DNA of 64,000 nt from Steroidobacteraceae bacterium (GTDB lineage: Bacteria; Pseudomonadota; Gammaproteobacteria; Steroidobacterales; Steroidobacteraceae). The DNA lies in NCBI GenBank assembly GCA_029266835.1, contig JAQSWD010000001.1, positions 42,800 through 106,799 on the forward strand, written 5' to 3'. The position numbers were made by a program, and so were the translations under genes. Under the pieces are notes generated by a model. The model saw only the letters and a list, made by a program, of their open reading frames with translations. It made no database searches and had not been told where the DNA came from. Shown here in pieces: positions 44,464 through 53,553 of this stretch (position 1 is the stretch's first letter; every line of letters begins with the position of its first letter).

Positions 44464-45900
44464 ATGCGAAGAAGCTTGTTTGCGGCCAAGGCCGTGACAC
44501 TGGCCATGACATTGACGTGCGCGCTTTCCGCGCACGCGGAAGGAATACTCGACATCGCCGCCACTCGCCTGGGCGTCGAGGGAATTTCCAGCCTCGAGTA
44601 CCAGGCCCATGGACGCTACTACCAGTTCTCACAGGCGCCTGCGCCGGAATTGCCGTGGCCGCCGTTCGACGTGCCTCGATACGTGGCGACCCTGGATTTC
44701 GCGCGCGGCGCTGTCCATGCGAAGTATCACCGCGTCCAGGTGCAGGAGCCGGGGCGCGCGCGTCCGCATTCCGAAGCCACCATGGATCAGTACTTCGTGG
44801 ACGGCGTCACCTGGAACCTCGCGCCCGGCCCGACGGCCATTCCCGCGAATCTCGCGGAGCGTCAGGCGGAGCTCTGGGCTTCGCCACAGGGATTCGTGAA
44901 GGCGGCCCTGGCAAATCGCGCGACGACCGAACCGCATGAAGGGTTGACCCGGGTGCGGTTCCAGGTTGGTCCTCACCGGTATGAAGGCGAACTCGACCGC
45001 AGCGGGGAAGTGCTGGCGGTGCGCGGCTTCATGCCTTCGCCGGTGCTGGGTGACACGCCCATCGAGTTCCGCTACTCCGGTTATCGCGACTTCGACGGCG
45101 TGCGGTTTCCCTCGCGCATCGAGCGCATCGCCGGCGGGCTGCCCTGGTACGAACTCACGGTGACGGCCGTTCACGTGAACTCGGCCGAGCCATTCGCGAT
45201 CCCGCCAGAGGTTGCGGCGAACCCTCTTCCGGCCACCACGCGCGTCGAGATCACCGAGCTCGCGCCGGGTGTCTTCAACTTCGGCGGCGCTTCGCACAAC
45301 AGCGTGGTGGTGGACCAGTCGCGGGGACTGGTGGTCATCGAGGCGCCGCTGGACGAGGCGCGATCGAGAGCCGTGCTGGCGGCGATCGCCGCGCGGTTTC
45401 CCTCGAAACCCGTGCGTTACGTGGTGAACACGCACACGCACTTCGACCATGCCGGCGGACTGCGGACCTACGTGGCACGTGGCGTCACCGTCGTCACCCA
45501 CGAACGCAACGCGGCTTACTACCGCCGCGCCTGGCAGGCACCGCGCACGCTGGAGCCCGACGAGTTGTCGGCGAAGCCGCGACGCGCGCGTTTCCGCACA
45601 TTCACGGATCGGCTGGTGCTCGACGATGCGGAGCGGCCCATCGAACTGCACGCGATCACGGGCAGCGGGCATCACGACGCCTTCGCGCTGGCCTGGTTGC
45701 CCAGACAGAAGTTGCTGGTCGAAGGGGATGCCTGGACGCCGACACCTCCGGGTGCGAAAACACCTGCGGTGGTGAACCCGCTATGGCTCAACCTGCGCGA
45801 TAACGTCGAGCGACTCGGCCTGGATGTGCAATGGGTGCAGCCGTTGCACGGTGCGGTCCAGACACGCCAGGATTTCGAGCGGGCGCTGAAGGCGCCCTGA
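44464..45900 (+). CDS. Exported metallo-beta-lactamase-fold hydrolase
   Basis: The 478-aa protein has a signal peptide (cleavage after SAHA) and an N-terminal domain of about 240 residues. A C-terminal metallo-beta-lactamase fold (about 260-478) carries HTHTHFDHAGG, the metal motif HxHxDH. Further histidines in ITGSGHHDAFALAWLP and a late VQPLHGAVQ complete the site. The N-terminal half looks like an outer-membrane-lipoprotein-type or sulfatase-associated beta domain; I do not recognise it. Start ATG 44464 is preferred over 44407 because of the signal peptide. The substrate is unknown; beta-lactamase activity is not implied. Confidence 0.83.
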   Translation: MRRSLFAAKAVTLAMTLTCALSAHAEGILDIAATRLGVEGISSLEYQAHGRYYQFSQAPAPELPWPPFDVPRYVATLDFARGAVHAKYHRVQVQEPGRARPHSEATMDQYFVDGVTWNLAPGPTAIPANLAERQAELWASPQGFVKAALANRATTEPHEGLTRVRFQVGPHRYEGELDRSGEVLAVRGFMPSPVLGDTPIEFRYSGYRDFDGVRFPSRIERIAGGLPWYELTVTAVHVNSAEPFAIPPEVAANPLPATTRVEITELAPGVFNFGGASHNSVVVDQSRGLVVIEAPLDEARSRAVLAAIAARFPSKPVRYVVNTHTHFDHAGGLRTYVARGVTVVTHERNAAYYRRAWQAPRTLEPDELSAKPRRARFRTFTDRLVLDDAERPIELHAITGSGHHDAFALAWLPRQKLLVEGDAWTPTPPGAKTPAVVNPLWLNLRDNVERLGLDVQWVQPLHGAVQTRQDFERALKAP

Positions 45901-47250
45901 TCAGCCTGGCAGCAAGGTCGTGGCGGCGCCCAGCGCCGCGCACACCAGCAGCGTGACGCCGAGCCCGCGCCGCAGCGCGAAAGTCAGCAGCAGCGCGATG
46001 ACGGTGAGCGTCACTGGAATCCATTGCAGGGAATCGAACGCCGGCAACCCGTCGACGGTCCGGCGCGCGAACCACACGTGCAGGGCGAACCACAATGCGA
46101 GGTTGGCGATGACGCCAACGACGGCCGCCATGATGGCGTTGAGTGCGCTGGTCAGGCGATCATTGCCACGCAGCGCTTCCACGTAGGGCGCGCCCAGGAA
46201 TATCCAGAGGAAGCAGGGCACGAAGGTCACCCAGACCGTCATGAGCGCGCCGATCACCGCGGCCAGCCAGGGCACTTCCGCCCCGGAAGCCTGGTATCCC
46301 GCGAGAAAGCCGACGAACTGCAGCACCAGGATCAGCGGGCCGGGCGTCGATTCTGCGAGGCCCAGCCCGTCCAGCATCTGCGCGGGCGTGATCCACGCGA
46401 AACTTTCCACGGCCTGCTGCGCCACGTAACTCAGCGCGGCGTAGGCCCCGCCGAAGGTCACCACGGCCATCTTGCTGAAGAACACGCCGAGCTGCGTGTA
46501 CACATGCGCCGGCCCGGCCAGCCACGCCGCCAGCAATACGGGCGCGAACCAGACGGGCAGCCACAAGGCCAGCAGCCGCCATGAGCGCCCCGGCGTGGGC
46601 GCCGTGCGCGCGAGCGCGCTTTCTTCGGCCCCGGCATCGGTAACGGGTGCCGCGCCGTTCGCGTTGGCCCGTGTCGCGACGCCGGCGTCCCGCGGCAGTA
46701 GATAGCCCATCGCGCCCGCGCCCAGCACGATGAAGGGAAAGGGTACGTGAAACATGGCAATCGCGATGAAGGACACCAGCGCCAGTCCCTTCGCACGCGA
46801 GTCTCCCAGTGCGCGCCGGCCGATGCGCACCAGCGCCTCGACCACCAGCGCGATGACCGCCGCCTTGAGCCCGAGGAAAACCCCGTCGAGCAGTGGATGT
46901 TGCTGCCAGGTCACGTAGATGAAGGAGAGGGCCATCATGGCCAGGAACCCCGGGATGATGAACAACAGCCCCGCCACCAGGCCGCCACGCGTTCCATGCA
47001 GGAGCCAGCCGACGTAGGTGGCCAGTTGCTGCGCTTCCGGACCGGGCAGCAGCATGCAGTAGCTCAACGCATGCAGGAACCGCTGTTCGGAGATCCAGCG
47101 CTTTTCCTCGACGAGGATGCGGTGCATGACCGCGATCTGCCCGGCCGGGCCGCCGAAGGACAGGAGGCCGATGCGCAGCCAGGTGCGGGTGGCTTCGGCC
47201 AGCGTGATCGACGAGGGGGTAACCGGAGGATGGGCGTTCACCACTGCCAT
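45901..47250 (-). CDS. chrA: Chromate transporter ChrA (two-domain, CHR family)
   Basis: The 449-aa inner-membrane protein has two repeated CHR halves. The first shows RIGLLSFGGPAGQIAVMHRILVEEKRWIS (in parts: LLSFGGPAGQIAVMH) and LPGPEAQQLATYVGW; the second shows FFSKMAVVTFGGAYAALSYVAQQAV (in parts: VVTFGGAYAALSY) and ESTPGPLILVLQFVGFLAGY. Such two-domain proteins export chromate by proton exchange. A Pro/Ala/Thr-rich linker separates the halves (about 225-255). Start ATG 47250 is preferred; the open frame continues to 47511 but lacks any sensible N-terminus. It diverges from the trehalose-phosphate synthase gene. Physiological transport of sulfate is also conceivable, given sulfate genes nearby. 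Confidence 0.92.
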   Translation of the reverse strand: MAVVNAHPPVTPSSITLAEATRTWLRIGLLSFGGPAGQIAVMHRILVEEKRWISEQRFLHALSYCMLLPGPEAQQLATYVGWLLHGTRGGLVAGLLFIIPGFLAMMALSFIYVTWQQHPLLDGVFLGLKAAVIALVVEALVRIGRRALGDSRAKGLALVSFIAIAMFHVPFPFIVLGAGAMGYLLPRDAGVATRANANGAAPVTDAGAEESALARTAPTPGRSWRLLALWLPVWFAPVLLAAWLAGPAHVYTQLGVFFSKMAVVTFGGAYAALSYVAQQAVESFAWITPAQMLDGLGLAESTPGPLILVLQFVGFLAGYQASGAEVPWLAAVIGALMTVWVTFVPCFLWIFLGAPYVEALRGNDRLTSALNAIMAAVVGVIANLALWFALHVWFARRTVDGLPAFDSLQWIPVTLTVIALLLTFALRRGLGVTLLVCAALGAATTLLPG

Positions 47251-47450
47251 TCTAGGCGTGACCGGGCGCGCGCGGCACTTCGGTCGGGATCGACCGCACG
47301 TCTGCAAGTTACCAGGCGGGCGCCAGCGGATCACAGCGAAAGAGTCTCGTCCATCGGCGGCCGCCCTAACAATCGTCCGCGTGACATTCTCGAAACTTCG
47401 AGCGGGCGATGCGCCGGTGCGCTCGGTGTCCGCATGCCATACAATGCGCG

Positions 47451-49664
47451 ATGCGTCTGATCCTGCTCCGCTTCGGCATTCCAGCCCTCGTGGCGGTGAG
47501 CCTGCTCGCATACTTCGGTGTCCCGTACGCCAATCGTCTGCTCGCCGACTGGTTCAGCAGCGACGTGAACCTGCGCGCGCAACTGGTCGCCAATTCCATG
47601 GCGCCGACGCTGGGCACGCTGCTCGATACGCAGTCCGAAGAGGATCTTCGCAACTATCTCGGCACCATCACCACGGACGAGCGACTGCTGTCCATCATGT
47701 TGTGCCGCGCCAATCACACGCTGATCTTCAAGACCGACCGTACCCCGGGCGCCATCAGTTGCGACAGCTCGGCAACGATTCCGGACGGCAGCGGTCAGCG
47801 CCTGCAGCTCAAGTCGGGTTCGGTGCAGGTCTCGGCGTTTCCTTTCAGCACCAGCAAGGGCGTGCCCTTCCGCGTGCTGGTGATCCATGACCTGAGCTTC
47901 ATCGACCGCAGGCAATCAACGGCCCGCAATCACGTGTTCGCGCTGGCGGGCGTGCTCGCCACGCTGCTCGCGCTGCTGGTGGGCACGCTGTTCTGGTTCC
48001 TGGTGCGGCGCTGGGTGTCGGTGCTGGTCGGCGACATCCGCGGCCTGCGATTTCTCGATGATGCGCAGTCGGGCGCCGCCTCGTGGCCGGTGCTCAAACA
48101 GGTGCGCCTGGCCTTGCGCGACATGGAATCGACGCAGCGCCTGGAAATCGACTTCCGCGAGAACTGGACGCCCCAGGCTTTGCAGCAGGTGGTGCGAGAG
48201 CATCTCGATTCGCCGGAGATGTTCGCGGTGTCGAATCGCGAGCCTTACATCCACAACAAGGGTCCCGACGGCCCCGTGGTGCAAGTGCCGGCCAGCGGCA
48301 TGGTGACCGCGCTCGAGCCCATCATGCGCGCCTGCGAGGGCACCTGGGTGGCGCACGGCAGCGGCAGCGCGGATCGCGAGGTCGTCGATGGCCATGATCG
48401 CGTGCGTGTTCCACCGGAGGACCCTAGCTACACGCTGCGGCGGGTATGGATCAGCCCGGAAGAAGAAGAGGGGTATTACTTCGGATTCTCCAACGAAGGC
48501 ATCTGGCCGCTTTGCCATCTGGCTTATGTGCGGCCGGCGTTCCGCGAATCGGACTGGGAGCAGTACCAGGCCGTGAACCAGAAGTTCGCGGACGTGGTGG
48601 CGAGTGAGTCGCGCACGCGCAACCCCGTGGTGCTGGTGCAGGATTTCCATTTCGCGCTGCTGCCGCGAATGCTGCGCCGGCGCAAGCCCGACGCCACCAT
48701 CGCGCTGTTCTGGCACATTCCGTGGCCGAATGCGGAGACTTTCGGTGTCTGCCCGTGGAAGGGCGAGATCCTGTCGCACATGCTGTCGGCCGACATTCTC
48801 GGCTTCCACACGCGCCATCATTGCCAGAACTTCCTGGCCAGCGTCGACCGGTTCATGGAGTGCCAGATCGATCACGAACACATGACGGTGACGCTGCGTG
48901 GGCATGTCTGCCAGGTGGTGCCTTATCCGATTTCGATCGAATGGCCGCCGCGCTGGCTGGCGCGTTTGCCCGACATCGACACCTGTCGCCGCAACGTTCG
49001 CGAAAGACATGGCATCGCGGCCGACGTGGTTATCGGGCTGGGCGTGGAGCGTTGGGACTTCACCAAGGGGATCGTGGAACGCTTCCGGGCGCTCGAGGCC
49101 CTGTTCGACAAGAGCCCGGCATTGCGCGGCAAGGTGTCGCTGCTGCAGGTGGCGGCGCCGACTCGCAGCAAACTACCCGCATACCAGGCGTTGCAGGAAC
49201 AGACACTGGCGGAGGCGCGCCGTATCAACGAGAAGTTCGCCAGCGCCAACTGGCAGCCCATCGTTCTGATCGACCATCACCAGGAGCCACGCGAGGTCTT
49301 CGAGATGTTCCGCGCCGCGGATTTCTGCGTGGTGAACAGCCTGCACGACGGCATGAACCTGGTGGCCAAGGAATTCGTCGCGGCGCGCGACGACGAGGAC
49401 GGCGTGCTCATCCTGAGCACCTTCGCCGGCGCTTCGCGCGAATTGCCCGAAGCCTTGCTGGTGAACCCCTTCGACGTCGCGGAAACCGCGGCCGCCATGC
49501 TCTCCGCCATCAGGATGCGGCGCGATGAACGCCGCGTGCGCATGAAGGCCATGCGGCGCACGGTGAAGGAGAACAACGTCTACCGCTGGGCGGGACGGAT
49601 GCTCATGGATGCCTCGCAGGTGCGGCAGCGGCAGTCGCTGCAGAAGCGTTCGCGCACGTCATAG
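47451..49664 (+). CDS. Membrane-anchored trehalose-6-phosphate synthase (GT20) with sensor-like N-terminus
   Basis: The 737-aa protein begins with a membrane helix (about 3-22). An extracytoplasmic region (about 25-155) is reminiscent of a CACHE sensor (TTDERLLSIMLCRANHTLIF). A second helix (about 163-187) and a HAMP-like linker follow. The rest (about 250-735) is a GT20 glycosyltransferase with VLVQDFHFALLPRMLRRRKPDA (in parts: VQDFHFALLP), FWHIPWPN, ILGFHTRHHCQNFL, GVERWDFTKGI, and NSLHDGMNLVAKEFVAAR. It should make trehalose-6-phosphate or a related phosphodisaccharide from UDP-glucose. The start at ATG 47451 fits the signal anchor. No phosphatase (otsB) is nearby. Confidence 0.87.
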   Translation: MRLILLRFGIPALVAVSLLAYFGVPYANRLLADWFSSDVNLRAQLVANSMAPTLGTLLDTQSEEDLRNYLGTITTDERLLSIMLCRANHTLIFKTDRTPGAISCDSSATIPDGSGQRLQLKSGSVQVSAFPFSTSKGVPFRVLVIHDLSFIDRRQSTARNHVFALAGVLATLLALLVGTLFWFLVRRWVSVLVGDIRGLRFLDDAQSGAASWPVLKQVRLALRDMESTQRLEIDFRENWTPQALQQVVREHLDSPEMFAVSNREPYIHNKGPDGPVVQVPASGMVTALEPIMRACEGTWVAHGSGSADREVVDGHDRVRVPPEDPSYTLRRVWISPEEEEGYYFGFSNEGIWPLCHLAYVRPAFRESDWEQYQAVNQKFADVVASESRTRNPVVLVQDFHFALLPRMLRRRKPDATIALFWHIPWPNAETFGVCPWKGEILSHMLSADILGFHTRHHCQNFLASVDRFMECQIDHEHMTVTLRGHVCQVVPYPISIEWPPRWLARLPDIDTCRRNVRERHGIAADVVIGLGVERWDFTKGIVERFRALEALFDKSPALRGKVSLLQVAAPTRSKLPAYQALQEQTLAEARRINEKFASANWQPIVLIDHHQEPREVFEMFRAADFCVVNSLHDGMNLVAKEFVAARDDEDGVLILSTFAGASRELPEALLVNPFDVAETAAAMLSAIRMRRDERRVRMKAMRRTVKENNVYRWAGRMLMDASQVRQRQSLQKRSRTS

Positions 49665-49702
49665 TCCCCGAAATCCGTCCCGTTTCATTTACCCTCCGGG
49701 GT

Positions 49703-50659
49703 ATGCAGGACCACCATTGCCACACCCAGCGTTTCGACCCGGGCAATCCGCTGGGCGAACGCGGCATCCGCCGCGCGCTCTGGCTCACCATCGTCATGAT
49801 GATCGTGGAGATCACCGGTGGCTGGTGGTTCAACTCCATGGCCGTGCTGGCCGATGGGTGGCACATGAGCTCGCATGCGCTGGCGCTGGGCCTGTCAGCG
49901 TTCGCGTATTCCTTTGCGCGGCGCCAGTCGCGCAACCGCGCATACACCTTCGGCACCTGGAAGATAGAGGTGCTTGGTGGCTACACCAGCGCGCTGTTCC
50001 TGCTGGGCATCGCCGCGCTCATGGTGTTCCAGTCGGTGGAAAGACTGGTGGCGCCGCAGAGCATCCACTATCGCGAGGCCATCGCCATTGCCGTGGTTGG
50101 CCTGGGGGTGAACCTGGTCTGCGCCTGGTGGCTGCGCGACACGCATGGCCACGAGCATGGACATACCCATGATCACGGTCATGAACATCAGCAAGGCGGC
50201 TTGCATGGCGACATGAACATGCGCGCGGCCTACGTGCATGTGCTCGCAGACGCGGCGACTTCGGTTCTCGCCATCGTGGCGCTCACCGGCGGGCTGTTCT
50301 GGGGATTGGGCTGGCTTGACCCCGTGATGGGGCTGGTGGGTGCGGCGCTGGTGTCGGTCTGGGCCTGGGGTCTGTTGCGCGATTCGAGCCGCATCCTGGT
50401 CGACGCGGAGATGGACGCGCCCGTCGTGGCGGAAGTGCGCGAGGTCATCGAACACGGCGAAGTATCGGCGAAAATCGTCGACCTGCATGTGTGGCGCGTC
50501 GGCCGCGACAAGTACGCCGTGATGCTCACCGTGGCCACCGATTCGGGCAAGGATGGCGAATACTTCCGGCGCTCACTGGCCGTGCACGACGAACTCGTGC
50601 ACGTCACGGTCGAAGTGGTCGGCGCGGGGGCGCGCACTGACCTGGCGACGCAGGGCTAG
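49703..50659 (+). CDS. Cation diffusion facilitator (CDF) metal exporter
   Basis: The 318-aa inner-membrane protein has six helices. The CDF metal site in helix 2 reads LADGWHMSSHALAL (D-x3-H); the helix 5 partner is VLADAATSVLAI, preceded by AYVHV. A His-rich cytoplasmic loop (HGHEHGHTHDHGHEHQQGG, about 145-165) is typical of the Co/Ni/Zn exporters (DmeF-like). A C-terminal regulatory domain follows (IVDLHVWRVGRDKYAVMLTV). It exchanges metal for protons and removes excess cobalt, nickel or zinc. It starts 38 nt after the trehalose-phosphate synthase gene and may be expressed with it. Confidence 0.92.
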   Translation: MQDHHCHTQRFDPGNPLGERGIRRALWLTIVMMIVEITGGWWFNSMAVLADGWHMSSHALALGLSAFAYSFARRQSRNRAYTFGTWKIEVLGGYTSALFLLGIAALMVFQSVERLVAPQSIHYREAIAIAVVGLGVNLVCAWWLRDTHGHEHGHTHDHGHEHQQGGLHGDMNMRAAYVHVLADAATSVLAIVALTGGLFWGLGWLDPVMGLVGAALVSVWAWGLLRDSSRILVDAEMDAPVVAEVREVIEHGEVSAKIVDLHVWRVGRDKYAVMLTVATDSGKDGEYFRRSLAVHDELVHVTVEVVGAGARTDLATQG

Positions 50660-50800
50660 CAAGAGGCGCGAACGCCGCGCCAGCCCGAACGCGGGACGAG
50701 ACGAGTCGAAGTCCCACGGACATTCCTCGCGCGCTTTTTTCCGACGTGCGGCTGCGTGATACGTTACCCGCATCGCCATTTTCGGTTGGGAACGACTTCC

Positions 50801-52399
50801 ATGAATATCCGCGCTTTCAAGCTTTCGCTGCCGATTGTCGCTGCGATGATCACCACCGTTGCCATCGCCGCCGATCCGGACGCGCGTGCCCGGCGCGTGG
50901 GTGAACGCTGCTGGCAGGATGTGCGCGTTCTCGCGGACGACGTCACCGAAGGGCGCCGCGCCGGCTCGGCAGGACACCGGCGTGCCGCGCAGTTCGTGGC
51001 CGATGAATTCCGCAAGGCCGGCCTCAAACCGGGAGGCGACAAGGGTTACCTGCAGACCGTCCAACTCGAGGCGCGATTGATCGACGAGGAAAAATCGTCA
51101 CTGGCGCTGGTGTTGAACGGCGAGCGCCGGCCGCTGCAATTCGGCGAGGATGGTGGTTTCAGCCTCCGGGGCAACTTCGTGCGCGAAGTCGACGCGCCGC
51201 TGGTGTTCGTGGGCCACGGCCTCAAGCTGCCGCAGTACGGAATCGATGATCTCGCCGGCCTCGATCTCAAGGGCAAGATCGTTGTCGCGTTCGGTTCGGC
51301 CCCCGACAGCGTGCCCGGTGCCGCGGGCGCTCACTTCGGCTCGGCGGCCGAGCGATGGAAGGTGTACCGGGAAGCGGGGGCGGTGGGCACATTGATGATG
51401 TCCAACCCGCACACCGTGGACATTCCTTGGGAGCGGGCCGTGCGACAGCGGCTGGAGCCATTCATGGTACTGCGCGGCGTCGACGATCAATTCGTCGGGC
51501 AGATGGTGCAGGTCATGTTCAACCCGGCGCACTTCGCGAAGCTGCTCGAGGGCACGCCGCACAAGGCAGAAGACCTGCTGACGCTGCTCAAGGAAGGCAA
51601 ACCGTTGCCGCACTTCGACCTCGCGGCGCGGCTGCACGCCGTTCAGGACGTGCAGGTCACGGCCGCCGTATCGGAAAACGTGGTCGGGGTCCTGCCGGGC
51701 TCCGACCCGGTGCTTCGTGATGAGTTGGTGGTATTGAGCGCGCACATCGACCATCTCGGCGTGCGCGGCGGTGAAGAAGCCGACCGCATCTTCAACGGCG
51801 CGCTCGACAATGCCGCGGGTGTGGCGGTGCTCATGCAGATCGCGCGCGATCTCGGCAAGGGCAAGGCGCCGCGCCGTTCCATCGTGTTCGCCGCTGTGAC
51901 GGCCGAAGAGATGGGGTTGTTGGGGTCGCGCGCCTACGTGGCGCAGGCGAAGGCCGCGGGACAGCGCATCGTCGCGAATCTGAACTCCGACATGTTCCTG
52001 CCTATCTACCCGCTGAAGCACCTGGTGGTGTTCGGACTGGAGGAGTCCGATCTCGCCGACGACGCGCGAGCGGTGGCGGCCAAACTCGGCGTGGAAGTGC
52101 AGGCCGACCCGCAGCCGCAGCGCAATCGGTTCATCCGCAGCGATCAGTACAGCTTCGTGCGCGCTGGCGTTCCTTCGCTGGCCACGAAGATCGGCGTAGT
52201 GCCCGGGTCCCCCGAGGCCGAGATCGAGCGCAAGTGGCAGGCGCAGCGGTATCACGGTGTCAGCGACGACCTGAGCCAGCCCGTGGATATCGGCGCGCTG
52301 GGTGGCTACCAGGAACTGGTGAAGCGGCTGGCGGTGCGCATCGCGAATCGCGCCGAGAAGCCGCGCTGGTTCGACACCAGCGTGTTCTCGAAGTTGTGA
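50801..52399 (+). CDS. Exported M28-family metallopeptidase
   Basis: The 532-aa aminopeptidase-like protein has a signal peptide (cleavage after VAIAA). A PA-domain-like insert (about 130-260, VFVGHGLKLPQYGIDDLAGL) and a C-terminal M28 domain (about 290-520) follow. Zinc ligands are visible in VVLSAHIDHLGV, FNGALDNAAGVAV and VTAEEMGLLGSRAYV, with NLNSDMF following. A later His in RYHGVSDDLSQPVD fits the last ligand. It probably cleaves peptides in the periplasm or outside. The start at 50801 fits the signal. It converges on the second sulfate-binding protein gene. Confidence 0.9.
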   Translation: MNIRAFKLSLPIVAAMITTVAIAADPDARARRVGERCWQDVRVLADDVTEGRRAGSAGHRRAAQFVADEFRKAGLKPGGDKGYLQTVQLEARLIDEEKSSLALVLNGERRPLQFGEDGGFSLRGNFVREVDAPLVFVGHGLKLPQYGIDDLAGLDLKGKIVVAFGSAPDSVPGAAGAHFGSAAERWKVYREAGAVGTLMMSNPHTVDIPWERAVRQRLEPFMVLRGVDDQFVGQMVQVMFNPAHFAKLLEGTPHKAEDLLTLLKEGKPLPHFDLAARLHAVQDVQVTAAVSENVVGVLPGSDPVLRDELVVLSAHIDHLGVRGGEEADRIFNGALDNAAGVAVLMQIARDLGKGKAPRRSIVFAAVTAEEMGLLGSRAYVAQAKAAGQRIVANLNSDMFLPIYPLKHLVVFGLEESDLADDARAVAAKLGVEVQADPQPQRNRFIRSDQYSFVRAGVPSLATKIGVVPGSPEAEIERKWQAQRYHGVSDDLSQPVDIGALGGYQELVKRLAVRIANRAEKPRWFDTSVFSKL

Positions 52400-52516
52400 G
52401 GCCGGGGGAAACGGAGGATGTCTCTTTCCTGCCGCACTCGACGTCCCCGCGGCCCGTGTAAAAGAGTACGCGCGAGACTGGCAGTCCAGAACTAACCAAT
52501 CGCGCGCGTCTCATGC

Positions 52517-53542
52517 TCATTGGGAATAGATCTGGTCGAACACGCCGCCATCGCCGAAGTGTTCCTTCTGCGCCTTGGCCCAGCCGCCGAAGTCCTTGAT
52601 GGTCACGAGTTCGAGCTTGGGGAACAGCTCCTGGTGCTTCGCGGCCACTTCGGCGTTGCGCGGACGGTAGTAATTGCGCGCGGCGATTTCCTGGCCTTCC
52701 GGCGTGTACAGGTACTTGAGGTATTCCTCCGCCACCGTGCGCGTGCCACGGCGCAACACCACCTTGTCGACCACCGCCACCGACGGCTCGGCCAGTATGC
52801 TGACCGACGGAATCACGATCTCGACCTTGTCGGGGCCCAACTCCTTGATGGCGAGCCAGGCTTCGTTTTCCCAGGACAGCGCCACGTCGCCGATTCCACG
52901 CTGCACGAAGGTGGTGGTGGATCCGCGCGCGCCCGTGTCGAGCACTGGCACGTTCTTGAACAGCTTGCGAACGTATTCCTTGGCCGAGGCTTCGTTACCG
53001 CCGGGCTGCTTGAGCGCCCAGGCCCACCCGGCCAGGTAATTCCAGCGAGCGCCGCCCGAGGTCTTCGGATTCGGCGTGATCACGGAAATACCTGGCTTCA
53101 CGAGATCATCCCAGTCCTTGATGTTCTTCGGATTGCCCTTGCGGACGAGAAAAACGATCGTCGAGGTGTACGGCGCGGAGTGTTCCGGCAGGCGCTCTTC
53201 CCAATTGAGAGGCAGCAGCTTGCCGTTGGTGGCGATGGCGTCGACGTCGGCGGCCAGCGCCAGCGTGACCACGTCGGCCGCGAGTCCGTCGATCACCGAG
53301 CGCGCCTGGCGCCCGGAACCGCCATGCGACTGCCGGATGTTGACCGTGTCGCCGGTCTTCTTCTTCCAGTACTCCGCGAAAGCCTTGTTGAAGTCGACAT
53401 ACAGTTCGCGCGTCGGGTCATACGACACGTTGAGAAGCGTGACATCCGCGGCCTGCGCCACGCTGCCGACGCCGCCCACGAAGACCGCGCTGCCGAGTGC
53501 GATCAGCAGGCGGCGTTGCCAGTTGGGTGGTGACATCTTCAT
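52517..53542 (-). CDS. Sulfate-binding periplasmic protein (Sbp family), second copy
   Basis: The mature protein is a near paralogue of the lipoprotein at 42179-43198, with the same signatures: [67 protein letters not shown] and KVVLRRGT. The signal peptide ([16 protein letters not shown], cleavage after AQA) lacks a lipobox Cys, so it is soluble. GGAG lies upstream: ATG 53536 has a better distance (9 nt), while ATG 53542 and a TTG at 53551 are alternatives. It starts about 11 nt after the porin gene, so porin and binding protein form one operon. It should deliver sulfate to CysTWA encoded 15 kb away. Confidence 0.93.
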   Translation of the reverse strand: MKMSPPNWQRRLLIALGSAVFVGGVGSVAQAADVTLLNVSYDPTRELYVDFNKAFAEYWKKKTGDTVNIRQSHGGSGRQARSVIDGLAADVVTLALAADVDAIATNGKLLPLNWEERLPEHSAPYTSTIVFLVRKGNPKNIKDWDDLVKPGISVITPNPKTSGGARWNYLAGWAWALKQPGGNEASAKEYVRKLFKNVPVLDTGARGSTTTFVQRGIGDVALSWENEAWLAIKELGPDKVEIVIPSVSILAEPSVAVVDKVVLRRGTRTVAEEYLKYLYTPEGQEIAARNYYRPRNAEVAAKHQELFPKLELVTIKDFGGWAKAQKEHFGDGGVFDQIYSQ

Positions 53543-53553
53543 TTGCTCCAATG

